From an uncultured Clostridia bacterium (GTDB taxonomy: Bacteria > Bacillota > Clostridia > Oscillospirales > Ruminococcaceae): a stretch of DNA of 56,682 nt. The translations under genes and the position numbers were made by a program. The DNA is taken from contig CANRIA010000014.1 of assembly GCA_947630555.1 (NCBI GenBank), positions 1 through 56,682 of the forward strand. The letters are read 5' to 3'. This document shows positions 8,081 to 15,400 of the stretch, piece by piece (within the stretch, counting starts at the first letter, position 1; every line of letters starts with the position of its first letter). Below the pieces are notes generated by a model. It was not told the origin of the DNA. It did not search any database and saw only the letters and a program-made list of their open reading frames with translations.

Positions 8081-8137
8081 TTAATGTCAGTCCTCCTTGT
8101 AAATTACTCAATTAATAAATGGTTATTTCTAGTTAAT

Positions 8138-8166
8138 ATTATAACACATAGCAGTTTTGCTGTCAA
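8138..8166 (-). promoter_or_regulatory. Consensus sigma-A promoter of the LRR array
   Basis: On the minus strand, TTGACA (8166-8161), a 17-base spacer and TATAAT (8143-8138) match the sigma-A consensus perfectly. Transcription would start near 8131, leaving a 50-base leader before array gene 1. Such a promoter suggests strong vegetative expression. The 8081-8393 gap holds this promoter, the divergent rplU promoter and the rplU leader, and no gene. Confidence 0.88.
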
Positions 8167-8275
8167 TGCTTGTCGCATTTTAAAATAAATATAATGCTAT
8201 GTGTGGGCGGATATAATGTAATATGCGAAATTGTAAATTTTTTGTGAACAATACCTGCGTAAGCCCTAACTTTGA

Positions 8276-8304
8276 TTGACATTAAATGCCGATTGTTGTA
8301 TAAT
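8276..8304 (+). promoter_or_regulatory. Consensus sigma-A promoter of rplU-prp-rpmA
   Basis: TTGACA (8276-8281), 17 bases, TATAAT (8299-8304): a perfect match. The start site should be near 8311, about 83 bases before rplU. Confidence 0.9.
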
Positions 8305-8310
8305 AGAAAA

Positions 8311-8393
8311 GCCGCTTGTGAGCGTGCTTTAAGACGGCTTTGTTTGCCGCGCCGCTGCGCAGCGAGTTCTTTAATAAAGGCAGGTGCATTTTG
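8311..8393 (+). promoter_or_regulatory. Probable ribosomal protein L21 leader
   Basis: The 83-base untranslated leader can fold: GCCG at 8311 pairs with CGGC near 8335, and CGCTGC/GCAGCG forms a tight hairpin near 8352. Autoregulatory L21 leaders are known upstream of rplU in Firmicutes. The assignment here rests on position and foldability only; a covariance-model match was not tested. Confidence 0.4.
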
Positions 8394-8705
8394 ATGTACG
8401 CAGTTATCGAAACAGGTGGAAAGCAGTATCAGGTAAAAGAGGGCGACGAGCTCTTTATCGAAAAGCTTTCAGCGCAGGCTGATGAAAAGGTCAGCTTTGA
8501 TAAGGTAATGGCAGTAGGAAATGAAGGTTCTATTACCGTTGGCGCTCCTTATGTTGAGGGTGCAAGCGTTGCCGCTACAGTTATCAAGAACGGCAAGGGC
8601 AAGAAGATCACCGTTTTCACCTATAAGCCCAAGAAGGGTGAAAAGACCAAGCAGGGTCACAGACAGCCGTATACAAAGGTCAGAATAGACGCTATCAAGG
8701 CGTAA
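8394..8705 (+). CDS. rplU: 50S ribosomal protein L21
   Basis: 103 aa, starting [14 protein letters not shown], the classic L21 N-terminus. It binds 23S rRNA in the large subunit. ATG 8394 is set by homology and by the AAGGCAGG ribosome site; the frame stays open upstream to 8340, but that stretch is untranslated leader. First gene of the L21-Prp-L27 operon, 4 bases before prp. Confidence 0.97.
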   Translation: MYAVIETGGKQYQVKEGDELFIEKLSAQADEKVSFDKVMAVGNEGSITVGAPYVEGASVAATVIKNGKGKKITVFTYKPKKGEKTKQGHRQPYTKVRIDAIKA

Positions 8706-8709
8706 ATTT

Positions 8710-9030
8710 ATGATAACGGCAAAGTTTTATAACGATGCGCAAAACAAAATGCTGGGGTTTCATATCTCCGGTCATGCAGGTTTTGCAGATGTAGGGAGCG
8801 ATATTGCGTGTGCAAGCGTTTCCTCGGCGGTCATGATGACCGTAAATGCCGTGACAGACGTGTTCAAACTGAATGCAAAAGTCAAGGTAAATGAAAATGA
8901 TATTCTCTTGAAACTCGTGAGCGACAGTGAGGGATTAGGCGATAAGCTTATACTCAGCTTGCTTGTGCATCTTGATATGCTGTCGGACGAGTTTGCAGGC
9001 TGTATCAAGGTCGAGACCAAAGAGGTCTGA
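8710..9030 (+). CDS. prp: Ribosomal-processing cysteine protease Prp
   Basis: 106 aa, the protease that removes the N-terminal extension of L27 in Firmicutes and related groups. The catalytic pair is visible: H22 in GHAGFADVGSD and C34 in DIACASVSSA. It lies between rplU and rpmA, as in Staphylococcus and Bacillus (YsxB). The rpmA gene next to it encodes the matching cleavage site, which supports the call. It starts 4 bases after rplU, so translation is probably coupled. Confidence 0.93.
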   Translation: MITAKFYNDAQNKMLGFHISGHAGFADVGSDIACASVSSAVMMTVNAVTDVFKLNAKVKVNENDILLKLVSDSEGLGDKLILSLLVHLDMLSDEFAGCIKVETKEV

Positions 9031-9063
9031 CCATAGCTTTAGTAATTACGGAGGTGTAATTAA

Positions 9064-9345
9064 ATGATAAGGATCTCAATGCAGTTCTTTGCTCATAAAA
9101 AGGGCTCGGGTTCTACCAAGAACGGCCGTGACTCTCAGGCAAAGAGACTTGGCGTTAAAAGAGCGGACGGTCAGTACGTTCTTGCAGGAAATATTTTGGT
9201 ACGTCAGAGGGGAACACATATCCACCCCGGAACTAACGTCGGCAAGGGAAGCGACGATACACTGTTCGCTACAGCAAACGGCGTTGTAAAGTTTGAAAGG
9301 TTCGGTAAGGATAGGAAGCAGGTTTCCGTATATCCTCAGGCATAA
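9064..9345 (+). CDS. rpmA: 50S ribosomal protein L27 with cleavable N-terminus
   Basis: 93 aa. The product begins [20 protein letters not shown]. The MxxxxxQFF extension before AHKKG is the Prp substrate in Firmicutes; cleavage after the second Phe exposes the tail that reaches the peptidyl-transferase centre. The rest is typical L27 ([26 protein letters not shown]). GGAGG lies 8 bases before the ATG. A terminator follows at 9360. Confidence 0.97.
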   Translation: MIRISMQFFAHKKGSGSTKNGRDSQAKRLGVKRADGQYVLAGNILVRQRGTHIHPGTNVGKGSDDTLFATANGVVKFERFGKDRKQVSVYPQA

Positions 9346-9359
9346 GTATTTTGATGACC

Positions 9360-9395
9360 ATAAGACCTCAGGCTTTACGCTTGAGGTCTTATTTT
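9360..9395 (+). terminator. Intrinsic terminator after rpmA
   Basis: ATAAGACCTCA (9360-9370) and TGAGGTCTTAT (9382-9392) form a perfect 11-bp stem with an 11-base loop, followed by TTT. It separates the L21-L27 operon from obgE, though read-through into obgE is possible because no clear new promoter is seen. Confidence 0.85.
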
Positions 9396-9414
9396 CAAAA
9401 TTTTGAGGTAAAAA

Positions 9415-10692
9415 ATGTTTGTAGATAAAGCAAAGATCCATATAAAAGCAGGAGACGGCGGCGACGGCTGCGTGTCGTTCCATAGGGAGAAATATATAGC
9501 GGCAGGCGGCCCTGACGGCGGCGACGGCGGCAAGGGCGGAGATATAGTCTTTGTCGTTGACAGCTCTATGACAAATCTGATAGAGTTTCGCGCTAAAAGA
9601 AAGTTTGCAGCCGATAAAGGCGCAGACGGGGCAGGGAACAACCGCTTTGGCAAAAATGCCGAGCCGCTCGTTATAAAAGTGCCGAGAGGTACGGTTATCA
9701 AAGAATGTGAAAGCGGCAGAATACTTGCCGATATGTCGGGTGACGAGCCTGTGGTAGTCGCGCAGGGCGGCAAGGGCGGCAGAGGCAACGCGCATTTTGC
9801 CACAGCCACAAGGCAGATACCCAAGTTTGCAAAGCCCGGCTTCCGCGGCGATGAGTATGACGTTATTTTAGAGCTTAAGCTTATCGCAGATGTCGGTCTT
9901 GTCGGCTTTCCGAATGTAGGCAAATCAACTCTTATTTCGGTAATTTCAGCCGCCAAGCCTAAGATAGCAAATTACCATTTCACAACGCTTACCCCCGTGC
10001 TCGGCGTGGTAAAGCTCGGCGATGATAAGTCTTATGTAGTTGCCGATATTCCGGGTCTTATAGAGGGCGCAAGCGACGGCGTTGGGCTGGGTCATGAGTT
10101 TTTAAGGCACGTTGAAAGATGCAGACTTATCGTCCATGTTGTAGATGTATCGGGCGTTGAGGGCAGAGACCCTATAGAAGACTTTGAGATAATCAATAAG
10201 GAACTTGCAAATTTCAGCGAAGAGCTCGCAGCCGCAAAACAGATTGTCGCCGCAAATAAGTGCGATATGGCAGCTAAAGAGCAGATAGACAGGTTCAGAA
10301 AATATGTCGAAGATAAGGGTCTGCAAATGTTTGAAATATCTGCCGCCACTACTATGGGTACAAGAGAGCTTGCGCAGGCAGTAGGCGAGGAGCTTGATAA
10401 ACTTCCGCCCGTCAAGCATTTTGAAGCACAGCCGCTTAGCGAAGACGAACTGCGTGAAAAGCTCATAACCAACCGTGATTTCAATGTCACCGTGGAAGAC
10501 GGCATATATTTTGTAGAAGCGCCGTGGCTGTGGGATATTTTGCGTACCGTAAATGTTGACAGCTATGATTCTCTGCTGTATTTTCAGAAGGTGCTGCGTG
10601 ATACCGGAGTTATAGATAAGCTGGAGCAAATGGGGATACAAGAGGGCGATACCGTCTCCATTTTCGACTTTGAGTTTGAATATGTCAGATAA
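9415..10692 (+). CDS. obgE: GTPase Obg (CgtA)
   Basis: 425 aa ribosome-associated GTPase needed for 50S maturation and, in spore formers, for entry into sporulation. Domains in order: glycine-rich Obg fold (1-155, with repeated GGDGG motifs), G domain with P-loop GFPNVGKST (164-172), DIPGLIEGA (G3), NKCD (G4) and SAAT (G5), then the C-terminal OCT domain (about 350-425) found in Gram-positive Obg. Length is normal. GAGG lies just upstream of ATG 9415. It follows rpmA, as in most bacteria. Confidence 0.96.
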   Translation: MFVDKAKIHIKAGDGGDGCVSFHREKYIAAGGPDGGDGGKGGDIVFVVDSSMTNLIEFRAKRKFAADKGADGAGNNRFGKNAEPLVIKVPRGTVIKECESGRILADMSGDEPVVVAQGGKGGRGNAHFATATRQIPKFAKPGFRGDEYDVILELKLIADVGLVGFPNVGKSTLISVISAAKPKIANYHFTTLTPVLGVVKLGDDKSYVVADIPGLIEGASDGVGLGHEFLRHVERCRLIVHVVDVSGVEGRDPIEDFEIINKELANFSEELAAAKQIVAANKCDMAAKEQIDRFRKYVEDKGLQMFEISAATTMGTRELAQAVGEELDKLPPVKHFEAQPLSEDELREKLITNRDFNVTVEDGIYFVEAPWLWDILRTVNVDSYDSLLYFQKVLRDTGVIDKLEQMGIQEGDTVSIFDFEFEYVR

Positions 10693-10710
10693 CATGAACG
10701 GAGGGGCATC

Positions 10711-11142
10711 ATGATACCTAAAATGCCGCATAAGTCGGCAAATTTGTATAGTCCGCTCACGCTTGCATTTTTGGGCGACAGCGTTTATGAAACCTATCTG
10801 CGGACTAAAATAGTCATGCAGGCAAATATGCCCGTGAATAAACTGCACAGCAAGGCAGTAAAAATGGCGTGTTGTGAGTTTCAGGCAAAGGCGGTAAAAA
10901 TGCTCGCCGAAAACGGTATGCTCACATCTGATGAATTGTATATCGCACGGCGCGGCAAAAACGCAAACGGTGTCTCACCGCCTAAACATTCCACCGCGCT
11001 TGAATATCGGCAGGCAACAGGGCTTGAATGCCTGTTCGGGTATCTGTATCTTACGGGAAATACCGACAGGCTGGATATAATTTTTGAGTATATATGGAAT
11101 ATAGAAAATCATTCGGACGGCGAAGAAGCCGATAACGTGTAA
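10711..11142 (+). CDS. mrnC: Mini-ribonuclease 3
   Basis: 143 aa. A dimeric RNase III-type nuclease without a dsRNA-binding domain; in Bacillus it matures 23S rRNA ends. The RNase III signature is LAFLGDSVYETYLR with catalytic D23, and the second conserved segment ARRGKNA is followed by ALEYRQATGLECLFGYLYL with the acidic metal ligands. A GGAGGGG site precedes ATG 10711. It lies 18 bases after obgE, probably in one transcript with obgE and yebC. Confidence 0.92.
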   Translation: MIPKMPHKSANLYSPLTLAFLGDSVYETYLRTKIVMQANMPVNKLHSKAVKMACCEFQAKAVKMLAENGMLTSDELYIARRGKNANGVSPPKHSTALEYRQATGLECLFGYLYLTGNTDRLDIIFEYIWNIENHSDGEEADNV

Positions 11143-11158
11143 ATTAAGGAGGATATTT

Positions 11159-11887
11159 ATGTCAGGACATTCAAAATGGGCAACCATACGCAGAAAGAAA
11201 GAAGCTACCGACGGCGCAAGAGCCAAGGTCTTCACCAAAATAGGCAGAGAGATCGCCGTTGTAGTGCGCGAGGGCGGCCCCGACCCCAACAACAACGCCA
11301 AACTTCGCGAGCTTATATCCAAGGCAAAGGCAAATAACGTTCCTAACGACAATATAGACAGAATTATTAAAAAAGCCGCAGGCGACGGCGACAAGACCAA
11401 CTATCAGAGCAACGTTTATGAGGGCTACGGCCCTAACGGCGTGGCTGTAATAGTAGAGTGCCTTACCGATAACAAGAACAGAACAGCAGGGGATATACGC
11501 CACTATTTTGATAAGTTCGGCGGAAACCTTGGTACTACAGGCTGTGTTTCGTTCATGTTCACCTCGCAGGGTACTATTGTTATGGAGTACGAAAACCAGA
11601 GCGAAGAAAAGGTCATGGAAGACATCTTCGAGGCAGGCGCTACTGACTTTTCCATTGAAGACGACGTTATAGAAGCCTCCTGCGAGCCTAACGATGTTCT
11701 TGCAGTCGCTGAGGCTTTCAGAGGCATGGGCTATAAGGTAATTTCAGCCGAAACAGAAATGGTGCCTTCCACCTATACCAAGCTTACAGACGAAGAATCT
11801 ATCAAAAAGATGACCATGCTTCTTGAGCATCTCGAAGATAACGACGACGTTCAGAACGTTTACCATAACTGGGAAATGGACGACTAG
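11159..11887 (+). CDS. yebC: YebC/PmpR-family protein
   Basis: 242 aa, starting MSGHSKWATIRRKK, the invariant start of the YebC (TACO1) family. Members bind DNA or the ribosome; bacterial members act as regulators or assist translation of difficult sequences, and which role holds here cannot be read. The three-domain length is normal, with the conserved GPNGVAVIVECLTDN segment in the middle. AAGGAGG precedes the start. It ends at a bidirectional terminator. Confidence 0.95.
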   Translation: MSGHSKWATIRRKKEATDGARAKVFTKIGREIAVVVREGGPDPNNNAKLRELISKAKANNVPNDNIDRIIKKAAGDGDKTNYQSNVYEGYGPNGVAVIVECLTDNKNRTAGDIRHYFDKFGGNLGTTGCVSFMFTSQGTIVMEYENQSEEKVMEDIFEAGATDFSIEDDVIEASCEPNDVLAVAEAFRGMGYKVISAETEMVPSTYTKLTDEESIKKMTMLLEHLEDNDDVQNVYHNWEMDD

Positions 11888-11921
11888 AAGCAAGATTTTA
11901 AGTAGCATTTTAATATAAAAT

Positions 11922-11949
11922 AAGGACGGTTTACCCGTCCTTTTTGTTT
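11922..11949. terminator. Bidirectional terminator overlapping a permease stop codon
   Basis: AAGGACGG (11922-11929) and CCGTCCTT (11935-11942) form an 8-bp stem followed by a T-run. It ends yebC; on the other strand the same hairpin includes the stop codon of the facing TSUP gene. Confidence 0.85.
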
Positions 11950-12308
11950 TTGCTCTTTTTGAAAAGCTCTACAGCGCCGCTTATGATAAGTATCACACCG
12001 AACGCCTTTTGTATAATACCCGAGCCTATCTTACCTGCCGCAAACGAGAACACCGCCGCCGATATGCCCCCTGCAATCATTGCCGGCAGAAGTTCTTTCC
12101 ACCTAACAAGGTGCGACTTTGTGTGTATTATCAGAGATAGAGCGGCTATAGGCAGAAAGAATAGCAGATTTATGCCCTGTGCTTCAAGCTGCTGCATACT
12201 GCATATCATAGTCAGATATACAAGCAGTACCATGCCGCCGCCAAGCCCCAGCGAAGCCGTAAGCCCCGATATAAACGAAGCTATGATTATTATCACAAAG
12301 CCGCTCAT
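11931..12308 (-). CDS. TSUP (TauE/SafE) permease, second half-protein
   Basis: 125 aa, four predicted membrane helices. The glycine-rich SGLTASLGLGGGMVLLVYL segment near the N-terminus is the TSUP signature repeated once per half in full-length members (about 250 aa). This protein equals one half. The family moves sulfite, sulfoacetate and other small anions; the substrate is not known here. Its ATG overlaps the stop of the upstream half by 4 bases (ATGA), so the two are translated together and probably form a heteromer. It ends KKSKNKKDG within the terminator. Confidence 0.83.
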   Translation of the reverse strand: MSGFVIIIIASFISGLTASLGLGGGMVLLVYLTMICSMQQLEAQGINLLFFLPIAALSLIIHTKSHLVRWKELLPAMIAGGISAAVFSFAAGKIGSGIIQKAFGVILIISGAVELFKKSKNKKDG

Positions 12309-12670
12309 AAAAATATCCTCACCCCTGAGTATATCATAACAATGCCGAATATCCTCTTCAAAAGCGAGGGGTCAATGCGCTTCATTAAAAACGCTCCTGC
12401 CAGAGCCCCTGCAAGCCCGCCCGGCATATACTTTATTGCCTCGGAAATATTCAGATTTCCTGCCATACCATAATTTATGCAGCTTATTACCGAGAATACG
12501 GAGGTCAGCGCAATTGACGAGGCGTGCGACTGCTTCACCTCAAATCCGGCGGCTTCAAGGCAGGGAACAGCAATAAGCCCACCGCCCGAACCGAACAGAC
12601 CGTTCATAACACCGCACAGCGCACCGGTGAGCGGCATAGAGTATTTTTTCAGCAAAGCCCAAAAGCGCAT
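12305..12670 (-). CDS. TSUP (TauE/SafE) permease, first half-protein
   Basis: 121 aa from ATG 12670, chosen because GAGGTGG lies 6 bases upstream; the frame is open to 12721, but the earlier ATG has no ribosome site. It carries the other TSUP glycine motif, GVMNGLFGSGGGLIAVPCL, and four likely helices ending MKRIDPSLLKRIFGIVMIYSG. With the downstream gene it makes up one complete TSUP permease in two chains. It lies after khpA on the same strand, separated by an octamer repeat block. Confidence 0.83.
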   Translation of the reverse strand: MRFWALLKKYSMPLTGALCGVMNGLFGSGGGLIAVPCLEAAGFEVKQSHASSIALTSVFSVISCINYGMAGNLNISEAIKYMPGGLAGALAGAFLMKRIDPSLLKRIFGIVMIYSGVRIFL

Positions 12671-12731
12671 AAAAAACCACCTCATACCGTTATTATGGGT
12701 ATAAGGTGAGTTCTTAAACATTTTGGCTTAG

Positions 12732-12763
12732 TCTATTAGTCTATTAGCCTATTAGCCTATTAG
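12732..12763. repeat. Octamer repeat block at the khpA stop codon
   Basis: Four back-to-back 8-bp units on the plus strand: two TCTATTAG (732-747) then two CCTATTAG (748-763), last three digits given. The fourth unit contains the khpA stop codon: on the minus strand khpA ends GAC TAA followed by TAG. A second block with the same phase lies at the ylxM stop (14740-14773). Confidence 0.85.
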
Positions 12764-12993
12764 TCGATCTCGACCATAATTTTCTGATCGAGCCTTGATG
12801 CACTTGCGCGCATAACAGTCCTTATAGCCTTAGCGATCCTGCCCTGTTTGCCGATAACTCTTCCCATGTCCTCCGAGGCAACGTGAAGATGGTATACTAC
12901 AACGCCTTCCTCGTTCGGCTCGTCAACAGTTATCTCGATGGCATCCTTGTTCACTACAAGCTCGGTCACGATCGTTCTTAAAAGTTTTTCCAT
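12760..12993 (-). CDS. khpA: KH-domain RNA-binding protein KhpA (YlqC)
   Basis: 77 aa, a single KH domain with the GxxG loop as VIGKQGRIAKAIRTVM. It is the KhpA partner of the KhpB/Jag RNA-binding complex in Firmicutes, linked to cell size and sRNA-type regulation. Its place directly after rpsP in the ffh operon is conserved. A GGGAGGT site precedes ATG 12993. It ends VEID, and its stop codon lies inside an octamer repeat. Confidence 0.93.
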   Translation of the reverse strand: MEKLLRTIVTELVVNKDAIEITVDEPNEEGVVVYHLHVASEDMGRVIGKQGRIAKAIRTVMRASASRLDQKIMVEID

Positions 12994-13026
12994 TGAACAT
13001 TACCTCCCTGTAAGATCATAAGAAGA

Positions 13027-13269
13027 TCAAAGTATGCCGTTTTTCTTCATAAGAGACTTAACGGTGTCGGTGGGCTGAGCGCCCTTGCTTATCCAAGACT
13101 TTGCCTTTTCGCCGTCAACCTTGAAAACGACCGGGTCTTTTGTAGGATCATAGTAACCCAGCTCTTCAATGAAACGACCATCTCTGGGGTATCTTGAATC
13201 TGCCACAACCACTCTGTAGAAAGGAGCTTTCTTAGCGCCCATTCTTCTAAGTCTTATCTTTACTGCCAT
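13027..13269 (-). CDS. rpsP: 30S ribosomal protein S16
   Basis: 80 aa, with the conserved start [26 protein letters not shown] (shown in part: [11 protein letters not shown]) and the GYYDP motif. It binds 16S rRNA early in small-subunit assembly. A GGAGGTG site precedes the start. It lies between ffh and khpA in the standard Firmicute order. Confidence 0.97.
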   Translation of the reverse strand: MAVKIRLRRMGAKKAPFYRVVVADSRYPRDGRFIEELGYYDPTKDPVVFKVDGEKAKSWISKGAQPTDTVKSLMKKNGIL

Positions 13270-13337
13270 ATATGTTCACCTCCAAATAATTTGCCTTTTA
13301 TATATCACCGCACGTGCAAGCCGTACAGAGATCTGCA

Positions 13338-14723
13338 TTACATCGGGAAACCGCCGTTTCCGCCGCCATTGTTCAGGCTCCTCAGCAGAGCGGCTCTGCT
13401 CATTTTTGCTTTTTTGCCGTGCAGATTGCCGCCAATGCCGAACTGCTTCATCATCTTCTGCATCTGTTCAAACTGTTTCAGCAGCCTGTTTACGTCTGAA
13501 ACCTCTGTGCCGCTGCCTGCCGCAATGCGCCTTTTTCTTTTAGGATCTATTATAGACGGCTTTTTCCTCTCTGCCTTTGTCATAGAATTTATTATAGCTT
13601 CCGTCTTTTTAAGAGCCTTTTCGCCGGCCTCCGCATCAGCATCGGTAAGCTTGTTTGCAACGCCCGGCAGCATATTCAGCACCGACCGCATAGAACCCAG
13701 CTTGTTTATCTGCTTCATCTGAGCCAGCAGGTCGTTAAGGTCAAACCCTTCGGACTGCATCTTGCTTGCAAGCTTTTTGGCATCGTCCTCGTCAATAGTC
13801 TGCTGCGCCTTTTCTATAAGGGTGAGCACATCGCCCATGCCCAGTATTCTCGATGCCATTCTGTCAGGGTGGAATACCTCAAACTCATCAAGCTTTTCAC
13901 CCATGCCGACGAATTTTATAGGCTTGCCCGTTACCGAAAGTACCGAAAGCGCCGCGCCGCCCCTAGTGTCAGAGTCAAGCTTTGAAATAAGCACACCGTC
14001 AATGCCAAGCTTTTCATCAAATGCCGAAGCCACATTAACAGCATCTTGACCCGTCATAGCATCAACCACAAGCATTATCTCGCTCGGCTGTGCAATCTCT
14101 TTAATGTCAACAAGCTCCTGCATAAGTTCTTCATCAATCTGCAAACGTCCTGCGGTGTCTATTATAACAAAGTCATAACCGTAGTCTTTAGCATTAGCAA
14201 GGGCTTTTTTCGTTATCTCTCTCGGGTCTGCCTGCCCCATTTCAAAAACAGGAACGTTGGCTTTTTCACCCATTATTTTAAGCTGTTCAATAGCCGCAGG
14301 TCTGTAAATGTCGCACGCCACAAGAAGGGGGCGCTTGCCCTGATCTCTGAAATGCTTTGCAAGCTTTGCCGCGTGAGTGGTCTTGCCCGAACCTTGCAGA
14401 CCTACCATCATTATGATGCAGGCTCCCTTGCTCGGTATGTTTATCCTAGGGTCGCCGCTTCCCATAAGAGCAATAAGCTCTTCGTTTACTATTTTTATTA
14501 CCTGCTGTGCCGGCGTAAGGCTTTTCAGTACGTCTTCACCTATAGCCCTCTCGGTAACTTTATTTACAAAGTCTTTGGTTACCTTATAGCTTACGTCCGC
14601 CTCTATCAAAGCAAGTTTTACCTCGCGCATAGCCTCTTTAACGTCGCTCTCCGTCAGTCGTCCGCGAGAACGCAGCCGCTTGAAAACGCCGCCCAGCTTA
14701 TCCGAAAGTCCTTCAAAAGCCAT
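13338..14723 (-). CDS. ffh: Signal recognition particle protein Ffh
   Basis: 461 aa SRP54 GTPase that targets ribosomes making membrane or secreted proteins to the FtsY receptor. N domain (1-88), G domain with P-loop GLQGSGKTT (108-116), DTAGR and TGQDAVN motifs, and the methionine-rich M domain (about 300-461), which binds 4.5S RNA and signal peptides. The C-terminus is a short Gly/Asn tail, GGGNGGFPM. It starts behind TTAGGAGG and the octamer repeat that follows ylxM. The SRP RNA gene is not in this window. Confidence 0.96.
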   Translation of the reverse strand: MAFEGLSDKLGGVFKRLRSRGRLTESDVKEAMREVKLALIEADVSYKVTKDFVNKVTERAIGEDVLKSLTPAQQVIKIVNEELIALMGSGDPRINIPSKGACIIMMVGLQGSGKTTHAAKLAKHFRDQGKRPLLVACDIYRPAAIEQLKIMGEKANVPVFEMGQADPREITKKALANAKDYGYDFVIIDTAGRLQIDEELMQELVDIKEIAQPSEIMLVVDAMTGQDAVNVASAFDEKLGIDGVLISKLDSDTRGGAALSVLSVTGKPIKFVGMGEKLDEFEVFHPDRMASRILGMGDVLTLIEKAQQTIDEDDAKKLASKMQSEGFDLNDLLAQMKQINKLGSMRSVLNMLPGVANKLTDADAEAGEKALKKTEAIINSMTKAERKKPSIIDPKRKRRIAAGSGTEVSDVNRLLKQFEQMQKMMKQFGIGGNLHGKKAKMSRAALLRSLNNGGGNGGFPM

Positions 14724-14739
14724 AACCGACCTCCTAATA

Positions 14740-14773
14740 TCTATCAGTCTATCAGTTTATTAGTCTATTAGTC
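14740..14773. repeat. Octamer repeat block at the ylxM stop codon
   Basis: Four 8-bp units on the plus strand (TCTATCAG twice, TTTATTAG, TCTATTAG) at 740-771 (last three digits), followed by TC. The last unit holds the ylxM stop codon in the same phase as the khpA block: GAC TAA then TAG on the minus strand. It fills most of the ylxM-ffh gap up to the ffh ribosome site. Confidence 0.85.
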
Positions 14774-15178
14774 AAATATCTTCATGCCGTCTTCAATATC
14801 TTTTATCAGCGTGTCAGCCTTTTGCTGAATTATCCACGAGTATGTTATAGGGCTTAAATCTTTGCGTATGCTCTTTGCCTGTTCAAGAATAGTGCCCATT
14901 ATATCGTCAAAAGCCTTTTGTCTGGCATAAAGTTTAAGCGTTTGCTCAAAGTATGTCAGCGCTTCTTCACCGCGCTTTATGCTGTCACGAACACCCTGCC
15001 GTGAAATCCCCGTGTTTTCAGCAATCTCTGAAAGCGACAAGTCCTCGTTGTAATACAGATCCAGCACATCACGCTGCTTTTCTGTCAGAAGCTGCCCGTA
15101 AACGCAAAGCAGGTCAGCAAAGCCGAGATCTTTGACAAACTTAGTCTTTTCGTTGTCAATACCTGCAATATCGCCCAA
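14768..15178 (-). CDS. ylxM: YlxM, SRP-associated helix-turn-helix protein
   Basis: 136 aa, UPF0122 family. A sigma-70 region-4-like helix-turn-helix is visible: LTEKQRDVLDLYYNEDLSLS then EIAENTGISRQGVRDSIKRGE. YlxM is encoded upstream of ffh in Firmicutes and modulates SRP in streptococci. The start codon is TTG at 15178, supported by AAAGGGG 9 bases upstream and by the absence of another start. It leads the ylxM-ffh-rpsP-khpA operon behind a perfect promoter. Confidence 0.9.
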   Translation of the reverse strand: MGDIAGIDNEKTKFVKDLGFADLLCVYGQLLTEKQRDVLDLYYNEDLSLSEIAENTGISRQGVRDSIKRGEEALTYFEQTLKLYARQKAFDDIMGTILEQAKSIRKDLSPITYSWIIQQKADTLIKDIEDGMKIFD

Positions 15179-15231
15179 ATAAAACAGCCCCTTTCACGAC
15201 ACTTGTAAAGCTAAAAACCTTTACATATGAT

Positions 15232-15260
15232 ATTATACACGACTTTCACCCGTTTGTCAA
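15232..15260 (-). promoter_or_regulatory. Consensus sigma-A promoter of ylxM-ffh-rpsP-khpA
   Basis: On the minus strand, TTGACA (15260-15255), 17 bases and TATAAT (15237-15232) match the sigma-A consensus perfectly. The start is near 15225, about 47 bases before the TTG start of ylxM. Confidence 0.9.
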
Positions 15261-15400
15261 GAGTCTTCCGCACATTTTTTCCATACAAAAAAATTTTTAA
15301 TAATTTGCACAAAAACAGTAGAAATTTCGTTTAAGATATGTTATTATAATATAGTAAACTCACATCGCAGAATATATATTAAAAAGGACAGGTGATAAAA

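Noticed and set aside
9076-9956. Two long minus-strand frames opposite rpmA and obgE
   Set aside because: No ribosome sites or recognisable domains; the plus-strand genes are unambiguous.
12732-14773. CRISPR-like or transposon end in the octamer blocks
   Set aside because: There are only four contiguous 8-bp units in each block, with no spacers, target duplication or transposase.
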